64,000 nt of DNA from assembly GCF_900163965.1 (NCBI RefSeq), contig NZ_FULE01000025.1:38713-102712 (forward strand), in the 5' to 3' direction. The notes beneath the pieces are model-generated. The model made no database searches, was not told the DNA's origin, and saw only the letters and a program-made list of their open reading frames with translations. A program made the position numbers and the translations under genes. Positions 41,333-49,462 of the stretch are shown here, one piece after another. Position 1 is the stretch's first letter; every line of letters begins with the position of its first letter. This DNA is from Vibrio ruber DSM 16370. Lineage in GTDB: Bacteria > Pseudomonadota > Gammaproteobacteria > Enterobacterales > Vibrionaceae.

Positions 41333-41611
41333 GACGTACTGCCTCTGTAACTAAATTCATCACGACATAGTTTGCGGTGTTTATATTCATAAAATAATGA
41401 TATGAATCACTTTATATACGAGCTTAAAAACTCTTTATGAATTTAATGAATTAAACTATTTATCTCATTGTTTTTTAAAAATAAAAAACAATAAAAACCA
41501 TTAACGCCATTGACGTTTTTAACGTCACTTCATTCAATGAACTTTTTCACAATTATGGATCAATTTTTTATCTAAATTGCTAAATTGAACATCAACCTAC
41601 GGAAATTGATT
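41333..41611. promoter_or_regulatory. divergent citC/citS control region
   Basis: About 280 AT-rich bases between two oppositely transcribed citrate operons. It contains a perfect palindrome TGACGTT-TTT-AACGTCA (41511-41527), about 100 bases before citS and 180 before citC. In Klebsiella the corresponding region binds phosphorylated CitB and CRP; here no good CRP box was seen, and assigning the palindrome to CitB is a guess. Confidence 0.6.
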
Positions 41612-42955
41612 ATGAATGAAAAAACGTTACGAATAACAAGTGACGCCCCCAGCGCTCATTCGCTTCTGTCACAAATAAAAATATTCGGGATACCATTCCA
41701 TCTTTTTGCCCTACTATTTCTTGTGGTTTTGACTGCACACATTACCGATACACTACCGAACAATATTGTCGGTGGGTTCTGTTTTATGTTTGTTGTCGGT
41801 GCCATATTCGGTGAAATCGGTAAACGTCTACCGATATTCAATAAATATATTGGTGGCGCGCCTGTGATGATTTTTCTGGTCGCAGCTTGGTTTGTCCATA
41901 TGGGACTGCTAACTCAGAAAGAAATTACCGCGGTCTCCGATGTGATGAAAAAAACCGATTTTCTCGATCTGTTCATCGCGGTCTTGATTACCGGATCGAT
42001 TCTTGCCGTGAATAGAAAACTACTGTTGCGCTCCTTAGTCGGCTATATTCCAACAATTCTCGCCGCGGTAGCTGGTGCATCGATTCTGGGTATTCTGGGT
42101 GGTATGATTTTCGGCATACCGGTGGATCGTATTATGATGCTGTACGTCCTCCCAATCATGGGGGGTGGTAATGGTGCCGGTGCGATTCCTCTGTCTGAGA
42201 TTTATGAATCCGTAACCGGCGGCTCAAAAGAACAATACTATTCGGTTGCTATCGCCATTCTGACGATTGCCAATATCGTGGCAATCATTGCTGCAGCCGT
42301 CCTGAATGGTTTAGGAGATAAGATCCCGTCATTAACGGGTAACGGAGAACTGCTACGCAAGTCAAAATTCGATGTCGGTGAAAAAGCTAAAACACCGACG
42401 ATTACCCCTCGTGAAATCGCGATTGGTCTTATGCTTGCGGCCTGTGTTTATACGTTATCAGCCTCGCTGTCAAAGCATATTCTCCCCGGATTTGGTGATA
42501 TTAAAATTCATACTTTCGCTTATATGGTGATCATTGTTGCGCTCATTAACGGTGCCGGTCTCTGCTCTGACGAAATCAAAGAAGGTGCAAAATGTCTGTC
42601 TTCCTTCTTCTCGAAACAGTTGCTTTGGGTTTTGATGGTTGGTGTCGGTATTGCCTACACCGATCTCGGTGAAGTCATGAATGCTTTAACTTTCACCAAT
42701 GTCATTATTGCTGCACTTATTGTATTCGGTGCAATTTTTGGCGCTGCAATCGGTGGTTGGATGATGGGCTTTTATCCGGTTGAATCTTCAATCACGGCGG
42801 GTCTGTGTATGGCAAACCGTGGTGGCTCTGGTGACCTTGAAGTGCTGGCAGCCTCTAACCGGATGAATTTACTCTCTTATGCCCAAATATCCTCTCGGCT
42901 TGGTGGTGGGATTGTTCTCATCATTGCCAGTGTGATATTCGGAATATTTATGTAA
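41612..42955 (+). CDS. citS: Na+/citrate symporter CitS (2-hydroxycarboxylate transporter family)
   Basis: Inner-membrane carrier for citrate with sodium ions, feeding citrate fermentation. The 447 residues match Klebsiella CitS (446). The two reentrant GGxG-type loops of the 2HCT family are intact: MGGGNGAGAIPLSEIYE in the first half and ANRGGSGDLEVLAASNRMN in the second, followed by YAQISSRLGGGIVL with the arginine that binds the citrate carboxylate. About 11 membrane segments are visible. The ATG at 41612 is preferred over an upstream TTG because GGAAA precedes it and the length then matches. A strong hairpin follows the gene. Confidence 0.95.
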   Translation: MNEKTLRITSDAPSAHSLLSQIKIFGIPFHLFALLFLVVLTAHITDTLPNNIVGGFCFMFVVGAIFGEIGKRLPIFNKYIGGAPVMIFLVAAWFVHMGLLTQKEITAVSDVMKKTDFLDLFIAVLITGSILAVNRKLLLRSLVGYIPTILAAVAGASILGILGGMIFGIPVDRIMMLYVLPIMGGGNGAGAIPLSEIYESVTGGSKEQYYSVAIAILTIANIVAIIAAAVLNGLGDKIPSLTGNGELLRKSKFDVGEKAKTPTITPREIAIGLMLAACVYTLSASLSKHILPGFGDIKIHTFAYMVIIVALINGAGLCSDEIKEGAKCLSSFFSKQLLWVLMVGVGIAYTDLGEVMNALTFTNVIIAALIVFGAIFGAAIGGWMMGFYPVESSITAGLCMANRGGSGDLEVLAASNRMNLLSYAQISSRLGGGIVLIIASVIFGIFM

Positions 42956-42965
42956 TTCTCATTTC

Positions 42966-42995
42966 TTTGTAGCGTGTCATCCGACGCGCTACAAA
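42966..42995. other. 13-bp hairpin downstream of citS
   Basis: TTTGTAGCGTGTC (42966-42978) pairs fully (one G-U) with GACGCGCTACAAA (42983-42995) around a 4-nt loop, 11 bases past the citS stop. There is no T-run after it, so termination is uncertain; it could protect the citS mRNA 3' end. Confidence 0.65.
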
Positions 42996-43246
42996 CCACG
43001 ATACTTCACGGAATCGTTCATGATATAAGACATCGTATGATAATCGCCTGCCAGCGTTGACCGGAATGAATTGTATTTATCACAATGGTGATGCTGAAAA
43101 ACGGTTATGGCAATACAAGAAATTAACGCTTAAATGGATTTTGAATCACTTTGATCAATCTATTCATCCGCAGAATCGATATAATCACCTGATAACTATA
43201 ATCCTTTACCTACAGCCTTTGATAATCATCAGCCTATTATAACGTT

Positions 43247-44893
43247 ATGCTCAAAACGATCTTTCAAGCCGCTCATACACACATATGTCAGAAGCTTTCA
43301 TTCCGGCTCAGGGTTGCACTTCTGCTTATCTTTGTTATTTCAATTCAATTAATACTGGTCACAGTTTTTTTTCATCTTACGCTCAGTAAAAGTCTCGAAC
43401 ATCAGTTCAGAACCAAAGCCGTTATCCAGGCCAGAGAGATTGCACACAATAAAGTTCTGATCCAAAACATCGAACAACATAATGTTGCAGCGATTCAAGA
43501 GACCGTCCATGAACTACAAGCTATCTCCGATGCCGACTTCATTGTTGTCGGCAACAAAAAGGGAATTCGGCTGGCACACCCTGATTCAGATAAAGTCGGT
43601 TTTCCTATGCAGGGAGGTGACAACGTTCGGGCATTAAAATACGGGGAATATTACTCGTCTTTAAGAAAAGGCAGTCTGGGGTTTGCGATTCGTGGTAAAT
43701 CAGCAATTATTAATCAGCACGATGAGATTATTGGTGTCATCTCCGTTGGTTATTTAGTGAATAGTATCAGTGACTGGCTGGCATTTTATTCTTATCCGTT
43801 GTTTTATGCCGTATTTGCCCTGCTGATTTTATCCATGCTCGGAGCTTGGTTATTTACCAAACATATCAAACAGCAAATGTTCGACATGGAACCGGAAGAA
43901 ATAGCTCTTTCTCTGCGCTTACACAGTTCAATCTTACAGAGCGTTTATGAAGGTATTATCGCTGTCAGTACCCAAGGGGAAATATTGTCGGTTAATAACC
44001 GTGCACTCAAAACATTAGGAATCGCACATCCCCCCAAGTATTTGCTCGGCAGAAACATTACTGAATTTGTCACACCCGCTTCTTTTTTTATGGGAAGTAA
44101 CCCGCATGGTCAGACTGATACCAATGATCAACAAGATGAACTGATCACTTGTAACGGAGAAACATTGGTTGCTAACCGAGTCAACATTTGGGAGTACGAA
44201 AAACATATTGGCTGGGTCGTGAGTTTTCGTCGACGGGATGACATCAATACCCTGACGTCGCAAATTTCACAAATTCGCCAGCATACGGAAAACCTTCGTG
44301 TGCTCAGCCATGAATACACCAATCGATTATCAACTATCGGAGGATTAGTACAAATTGGCGCTTACGATGAAGCCATTCAGGCAATTCAGAAAGAAACGCA
44401 CAACCAACAACAACTCATCGATTATATTACTCAAACTTTCGGCTCGCGGATTATTGCCGGGCTGCTGCTGGGCAAATACAGCCGCGCGAAAGAACTCGGC
44501 CTCCAGCTGGAATTTGATCCGCTCTGTCAGATGCAAAAACAACCACAATGCATGTCATCCGACGAACTGGCCGCAATTTTGGGGAATCTACTTGACAATG
44601 CCTTTGAAGCTACTTTAAAAAACGATAGCAGTAATAAAACAGTCTCACTGCTTTTAACCGATGCCTCAGACGAACTCGTCATCGAGGTAGCGGACAATGG
44701 TACCGGTATCCCAGAAGAAATTTCTGATTCACTTTTTACCAAAGGTGTCAGTAGCAAGGAACAGCCGGGACATGGTATCGGTTTATATCTCGTTCACCGT
44801 CTGGTAACACAGGCCAATGGCACGATATTGATTGATCATGCAGAACCGAAAGGTACCATTTTTTCTATTTTCATCCCTAACGTGAGTACATAA
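43247..44893 (+). CDS. citA: citrate sensor histidine kinase CitA
   Basis: Membrane sensor of the CitA/DcuS family controlling the citrate fermentation genes. TM1 is at about residues 22-47, the periplasmic PASp domain at about 48-175, TM2 at about 180-205, then a cytoplasmic PAS and kinase. Citrate-binding residues known from Klebsiella CitA are conserved: GIRLAHP (Arg and His) and RGKSAI (Arg and Lys). The phosphoacceptor is in LSHEYTNRLSTIGGL; the N-box reads LGNLLDNAFEA, the G-boxes VADNGTGIPEE and GHGIGLYLV. The 548 residues are normal. The ribosome-binding site is weak. It is separated from citB by two bases. Confidence 0.93.
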   Translation: MLKTIFQAAHTHICQKLSFRLRVALLLIFVISIQLILVTVFFHLTLSKSLEHQFRTKAVIQAREIAHNKVLIQNIEQHNVAAIQETVHELQAISDADFIVVGNKKGIRLAHPDSDKVGFPMQGGDNVRALKYGEYYSSLRKGSLGFAIRGKSAIINQHDEIIGVISVGYLVNSISDWLAFYSYPLFYAVFALLILSMLGAWLFTKHIKQQMFDMEPEEIALSLRLHSSILQSVYEGIIAVSTQGEILSVNNRALKTLGIAHPPKYLLGRNITEFVTPASFFMGSNPHGQTDTNDQQDELITCNGETLVANRVNIWEYEKHIGWVVSFRRRDDINTLTSQISQIRQHTENLRVLSHEYTNRLSTIGGLVQIGAYDEAIQAIQKETHNQQQLIDYITQTFGSRIIAGLLLGKYSRAKELGLQLEFDPLCQMQKQPQCMSSDELAAILGNLLDNAFEATLKNDSSNKTVSLLLTDASDELVIEVADNGTGIPEEISDSLFTKGVSSKEQPGHGIGLYLVHRLVTQANGTILIDHAEPKGTIFSIFIPNVST

Positions 44894-44895
44894 TA

Positions 44896-45576
44896 ATGGA
44901 TGTGTTTGATGTATTGATTGTTGAAGATGAAGTCAGTATTTCTGATTTTCACACTTACTACCTGAATCAAATGCCTAGATTTCGCCCGGTTGGTGTTGCC
45001 CGCTCCCTCGCTGAAGCGCGCAACATGCTCCGCTTTTTAAAACCACAATTAATTATATTGGATAATTTTCTTCCCGATGGACGCGGCCTGGATTTATTGA
45101 AAGAGATGATCTCTGGCGGGAATATGCCGGACGTTATTTTTGTCACCGCGGCTTCAGATATGGAAACCGTCCGTGAGGCGGTTCGCTGCGGTGTTTTCGA
45201 TTACCTGTTAAAACCGATTGCCTATGACCGGTTACAAGATTCACTTGAACGATATTTAAAATATAACAATTCGCTGAAAGCTGCTGATAACTTCAACCAA
45301 AGACATGTTGATGAATTACTCAACTTTCAATCAAAAGCACAATACCATCAAGATAATCTCCCCAAAGGTATTGATGAACTTACACTGGATAAGATCAAAG
45401 TCATTTACCAAGAAGATGATGTAACACACACCGCAGAATCACTGGGTAAGCTCGTTGGCATCAGTAAAACGACCGCTCGCCGATACCTTGAATATTGTAC
45501 GTCCACCAGCTTCCTTGAAGCGATTATTCAACACGGTCGGGTTGGCAGGCCCGAAAGACTGTATCGTCGGAAGTAA
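44896..45576 (+). CDS. citB: citrate response regulator CitB
   Basis: Response regulator of the CitB/DcuR family, 226 residues. Receiver domain with acidic pair in VEDEVS, phosphoacceptor D56 in LIILDNFLPDG, and the conserved lysine in DYLLKPIAYDRL. The C-terminal domain has the family helix-turn-helix (VGISKTTARRYLEYC) and ends VGRPERLYRRK. Predicted to activate citC and citS transcription when citrate is sensed by CitA. Confidence 0.93.
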   Translation: MDVFDVLIVEDEVSISDFHTYYLNQMPRFRPVGVARSLAEARNMLRFLKPQLIILDNFLPDGRGLDLLKEMISGGNMPDVIFVTAASDMETVREAVRCGVFDYLLKPIAYDRLQDSLERYLKYNNSLKAADNFNQRHVDELLNFQSKAQYHQDNLPKGIDELTLDKIKVIYQEDDVTHTAESLGKLVGISKTTARRYLEYCTSTSFLEAIIQHGRVGRPERLYRRK

Positions 45577-45696
45577 AGCCATGGATGGGTCAGTCCTGTT
45601 GCTGACTCTTTTCATATAGCTCCCCCAGTGTCACTTGTTACATCTGCTGTTATTTCTCGTGACCGATTGATTCTTATCGTCTTGCCCCTCAAAGCG

Positions 45697-46320
45697 TCAT
45701 GATTCATTCAGTACATATCTCGAATGAATAATCTTGCATCCGGCATTCGCCATTTTCGCCAGCGCTTTTTCTTCATCGTCAGGATCCAAATTCACAGCAC
45801 GGCAGGCATCCTGAATAACATAAGTTTTAAAGCCAAGTTCAACGGCATCAAGTGCTGTAAACAGAATACAGTAATCTGTTGCAAGCCCGACAATATATAA
45901 TTCATCTGAATCAATTGTTTTTAAATAATCCAAAAGTCCGGTGGTCTGTCGTTTTCCGTTATCAAAGAATCCACTGTAACTATCAACCTCTGGATTACTG
46001 CCTTTGTGAACAATGTATTCAATATGATGTGTTGCTAACCCGGGGATAAATTCAGCGCCCCAAGATGACTGAACACAATGATCAGGCCATAAAATCTGCT
46101 GGATGCCATTCAGCTCGATCATCTCCCCGGGAGAAAGATGATATACGGATGCGAAGCTACCGTGCCCTGCGGGGTGCCAGTCTTGCGTAGCAACAACATG
46201 GTCAAAACAAGGCATTAACCGATTGATCACAGTGACAATACTGTCTCCATCGGGTACAGGCAATGCCCCCGACGGTGAAAAATCATTCTGAACATCAACA
46301 ATAACTAAGGTTTGAGTCAC
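45697..46320 (-). CDS. pncA: nicotinamidase
   Basis: Hydrolyses nicotinamide to nicotinate for NAD salvage. The 207 residues align with E. coli PncA (about 213). Catalytic triad positions are D9 in VIVDVQNDF, K106 in VHKGSNPEVDSY and C151 in GLATDYC; metal ligands lie in TQDWHPAGHGSF and the WPDHCV region. The start is read as GTG at 46320, because an AGGAGGT lies five bases upstream and this gives the family N-terminus; ATG nine codons further upstream would place the ribosome-binding site inside the gene. It stands alone between citB and an AT-rich stretch. Confidence 0.93.
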   Translation of the reverse strand: MTQTLVIVDVQNDFSPSGALPVPDGDSIVTVINRLMPCFDHVVATQDWHPAGHGSFASVYHLSPGEMIELNGIQQILWPDHCVQSSWGAEFIPGLATHHIEYIVHKGSNPEVDSYSGFFDNGKRQTTGLLDYLKTIDSDELYIVGLATDYCILFTALDAVELGFKTYVIQDACRAVNLDPDDEEKALAKMANAGCKIIHSRYVLNES

Positions 46321-47243
46321 TGGTACCTCCTGAATACGCTTCATCACCCTAAAATTGTAACATCTGCAATCACAACATGTATCAGCTAGCGTATTTTACG
46401 AGTGCAATATTGATTCTCTTTTAAAGTATACCATACTGAAAGATGACACTCGCGTCCTGAAGTAGATTCGACATGTCAATATTTTTGATAAAATCGGTAT
46501 CTATAACCGGAAAATCGTTAGATAGACGTCATTTCAAAATCTTTCACTAGATGATCGCATTTAATGCTTATATATATCCAATTTATTAACATGAAAGCGC
46601 TAACATTCTTATATAATCCTATCCAACAGAGTAATTCTCACAAAAGAAAAATTAAGAAAAATTTCTCATATTAGAGACTGTAGAGCATATTTTTTATTTT
46701 TTTAGATGATTTTATTTTATTTTATATTTTATCCACTACGCCTCTTCCTTCCTAGCGATTGACTAGCCGTATCAAGATCACTTCTCCCTCTTTTGATAAT
46801 TATGACGATAAGCAACTATTTACATTAAAACCAAGAGCAAATAACTTAAATTTATATGGATAATTCAAAAAGGGAATGTTTTAACTAAGCACCATTCATC
46901 TGATTAAAGTTTAACCGTCACTTTTATGCTTCATTATGCACTTTATTACATAGTGACCAGTTGAATAAATTTAGATATTCATATATCAATAACAATAATG
47001 ATGTAATAAATATGTTTAAAAACATACAAAGAGAGTTCAGCTCCTTACCGAGAGTTCACAACCTTGCCTTCTGTTTCCGGTTATGTGGATCAACAGACGG
47101 ACAAAAAATAAAAGTATTAGAACGAGATGTAGAAGCATCAAATTGGGTAACCCACTTGAGCAAGTGTCACTCCCATAGGAATCACATTGAAAAATGTGAC
47201 GATGATAAACAATTGAACAACTGAAGTTTGGCGGTAGGTAGAT
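46321..47243. other. long AT-rich leader/intergenic region upstream of the GNAT cassette
   Basis: About 920 bases, markedly richer in A and T than its neighbours, with long T and A runs near 46690-46730. A TATAAT at 46612-46617 is preceded by TGAAAGCGCTAACA (46592-46605), an imperfect palindrome reminiscent of LacI/GalR-family operators. A short plus-strand reading frame (47012-47224, 70 codons) is present but lacks a good ribosome-binding site and family resemblance. No other gene was recognised. Confidence 0.5.
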
Positions 47244-47855
47244 ATGAATAACGTTATATGTAGCAAATATGGCATCACGCTGCGCAAGTGGAATGATGAA
47301 GATATTCAGGGGTATGCAACACTGGCTTCCGATGAAGAAAATATGAAGTTTATTTCTTCCGGGCATGCAAGAACCATCGACATCATCAAAGATGAAGTTG
47401 AACGATTCAGACAGAATCAGGAACAGAAAGGATGGGCTCGCTGGGTTGTTTCTCAAGGCCCCGGTGCACCTTTTATGGGCTATGCAGGATTTGAAGAGAA
47501 GCAGTTCGGGATTAACTTCGGTATGCGCTATTTACCAAAGTACTGGGGAACGCCTTGGACATATCTGGCAGGCCATACAGCATTGTGTTGGGCTTTTGAT
47601 GTACTGGGGTTCACATCAGTTTATACACTCACAAACATCAAACACACTCGTGCCATTCAGATGAACCTGAAATATCTCAATCTTGACCGTGATCAGTGCC
47701 GAGTTGTATCCACCCAATTCGGTGACCATCTGAAAATTGACTACGATCGGGATAACTTCTTCAAAGTCCGAGACAAAAACGAAAGTACCGCTCAAAAATT
47801 ACATCAGTACATTCAAAAACAAGAAGCACGGGAAACAGTACATGCAAAATCTTGA
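47244..47855 (+). CDS. GNAT-fold acyl/acetyltransferase, first gene of an unassigned three-gene cassette
   Basis: Protein of 203 residues resembling the RimJ/RimL-type GNAT superfamily (ITLRKWNDEDIQGYATLASDE at the N-terminus). The substrate is unknown. The CoA-pyrophosphate loop, normally like YWGKGYATEA, reads KYWGTPWTYLAG at about residues 99-110, so the Q/R-x-x-G-x-G/A signature is degraded. The later region LGFTSVYTLTNIKHTRAIQMN keeps the general pattern. A usable GGTAGGT precedes the ATG. The next gene starts 14 bases before this one ends. Either it uses an unusual acyl donor or is a non-catalytic relative. Confidence 0.8.
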   Translation: MNNVICSKYGITLRKWNDEDIQGYATLASDEENMKFISSGHARTIDIIKDEVERFRQNQEQKGWARWVVSQGPGAPFMGYAGFEEKQFGINFGMRYLPKYWGTPWTYLAGHTALCWAFDVLGFTSVYTLTNIKHTRAIQMNLKYLNLDRDQCRVVSTQFGDHLKIDYDRDNFFKVRDKNESTAQKLHQYIQKQEARETVHAKS

Positions 47856-48702
47856 GCAACCAACGTTATGTCAAGATGTCCCTATCTCGACATTATGTGA
47901 TGTGAAATTGTGGCACCATTTTTCAGTCCTGACAGTCATGTATATGCCATTCGGCTTTTTATTATTGCTGTCACGTCTGGTGCTCATTGGTGCTTACGGA
48001 CTCGTGTTTCCGCTCTTTCCTCATGAAAAAAGAAAATCGGTATACCGAGTATTTATTCGTCTACTGGGGATTCGCGTCCACTGTAATATGTCACCGGAAG
48101 CTGTAGGTCAGCATACTGCCGGATGTGTTGTTGCATCCACTCACGTCAGTATTTTTGACCATATTCCGGGTTTGGCTATGCCACATGCGACACTGATGAT
48201 TGATAAAGCAGATAGTCCTCTGGGGAAATTTGTCGGCTATATCTTATTCAAAGGTTCGAACTCTAGCTATTGGCTCGTCAAAAACCAACGGCAGTTAGTC
48301 CAGTGTTTCCGTGAGTGGAATAAAGCACCGGAAAATCACGCGTTATACATTACCCCGGAAGCCACACTGAATAACGGTCAGGCTCTGTTCCGTTTCCGTC
48401 CTGAATTTATGATTCGCGGACAGCCTGTGGTACCGGTCGCTTTAAAAGTCAGGCTTCCTTTTGGATTATCTCCAAGTCCGATGATGTCGCCGGGATATAT
48501 TCGCTTCATGACGATTCTCATGATGCCCTATATCCACTTTGAAGTGACTTATCTGGATAAACTTCACTACTCCAAGGAGCAATCACCGCAAACATTTGCA
48601 GACACAGTCCAACAGGCAATTGCCGATTATCTCAAGATACCGGCCACCCGCTGGACCAGAGACGATAAATATAGTTACAAAGCGCAGTTAAAACAGCCAT
48701 GA
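47842..48702 (+). CDS. lysophospholipid-type (PlsC-like) acyltransferase
   Basis: Membrane-associated glycerolipid acyltransferase of 286 residues. A hydrophobic N-terminal segment (about residues 30-55) is followed by the catalytic HX4D box in STHVSIFDHIP. The block normally reading FPEGTRS is instead ITPEATLNNGQALFRF, closer to the PEGT-x-TNG-x-x-L layout of LPCAT/AUP1-type enzymes but with the glycine replaced by alanine. The ATG at 47842 overlaps the GNAT gene, and its stop overlaps the phosphatase start (ATGA). Substrate unknown; the operon suggests modification of an amino-containing lipid or metabolite, which is inference. Confidence 0.85.
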   Translation: MQNLEQPTLCQDVPISTLCDVKLWHHFSVLTVMYMPFGFLLLLSRLVLIGAYGLVFPLFPHEKRKSVYRVFIRLLGIRVHCNMSPEAVGQHTAGCVVASTHVSIFDHIPGLAMPHATLMIDKADSPLGKFVGYILFKGSNSSYWLVKNQRQLVQCFREWNKAPENHALYITPEATLNNGQALFRFRPEFMIRGQPVVPVALKVRLPFGLSPSPMMSPGYIRFMTILMMPYIHFEVTYLDKLHYSKEQSPQTFADTVQQAIADYLKIPATRWTRDDKYSYKAQLKQP

Positions 48703-49388
48703 ATGTCATTTTTGATTTTGATAATACATTACTGCCGGAAGAGAGTACGGTAGAAGTATTGAAAATTGCATTGAGTCAGAAGCCAAACGGTCATGAAACA
48801 ATGCGATATCTGGCAGAAATTGCACCTCGAGCGTTTGCCGGTCGTGCGACTTGGCAAGAAAAGCTGATCATGCTCAGAACTGCGATGTTTGTTAGCAAAC
48901 AAACTATCGAACAGTATGTCGCAAGCCGGGTGGATGCTCTGGATCCCGTATTGAAAGAAACATTTCGCTCGCTGAACGACAGAGGTGTCAAACTGCATGT
49001 TATTTCCGGAGGGTATACTGAATGGATTGCACCTTTATTAGATGCATGGGAGGTTCAATATGAGCAACTCACCGCAAACCGCTTTATCTGGCTGGGAAAC
49101 AGAGTACTTAGTATTCGCCCTTCGCCATTACTTTCTTCAAAAGGAAAAGTACAGGTGATCGAGCAGTGGAAACGTCAGAATAGAACGACCGGGAAGTTTA
49201 TCATTGTTGGCGACGGCTCAGCCGATCAAGATACATTACGCTATCACGCCAGCGATGCCTTTGTTTCAGCCGAATATTTCCAGAATAATCAGCTGCCTTC
49301 AATGGAACAGATGAGACGGGCTGCGACACCGGCAGAGGTTCGACAGCACATTGATCATTTTTTAACGCAGCTCTCCCCTGCAACTTAA
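48699..49388 (+). CDS. HAD-IB family phosphatase
   Basis: Haloacid-dehalogenase-type hydrolase of 229 residues, subfamily IB (SerB, MtnX and PHOSPHO1 relatives). Motif I is VIFDFDNTLLPEES with the nucleophile aspartate, motif II is HVISGGYTEW, motif III lysine is in LLSSKGKVQVIEQW, and motif IV is IIVGDGSADQDTL. A helical cap lies between motifs I and II. It starts inside the acyltransferase stop codon, so the two are translationally coupled. The substrate cannot be read from the sequence; phosphoserine, phosphocholine/ethanolamine or an acylated phosphate are possibilities. Confidence 0.88.
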   Translation: MNVIFDFDNTLLPEESTVEVLKIALSQKPNGHETMRYLAEIAPRAFAGRATWQEKLIMLRTAMFVSKQTIEQYVASRVDALDPVLKETFRSLNDRGVKLHVISGGYTEWIAPLLDAWEVQYEQLTANRFIWLGNRVLSIRPSPLLSSKGKVQVIEQWKRQNRTTGKFIIVGDGSADQDTLRYHASDAFVSAEYFQNNQLPSMEQMRRAATPAEVRQHIDHFLTQLSPAT

Positions 49389-49421
49389 CCCCCGGACGTC
49401 CTCATAAAATTATCGATACAC

Positions 49422-49451
49422 TCAGTGGGTCATAGGCCCACTGAATTTTTG
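49422..49451 (+). terminator. Rho-independent terminator of the GNAT/acyltransferase/HAD cassette
   Basis: TCAGTGGG (49422-49429) pairs with CCCACTGA (49437-49444), 7-nt loop, followed by ATTTTTG on the plus strand. Confidence 0.82.
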
Positions 49452-49462
49452 TCATCTTCATT

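Noticed and set aside
43057..43242. Short plus-strand frame between citS and citA
   Set aside because: No ribosome-binding site and composition of random AT-rich sequence; most likely untranslated leader of citA.
46961..47224. Plus-strand frame of 87 codons (or 70 from an internal ATG at 47012) before the GNAT gene
   Set aside because: TTG start, no ribosome-binding site, low-complexity N-terminus and no family resemblance; treated as part of the AT-rich leader.
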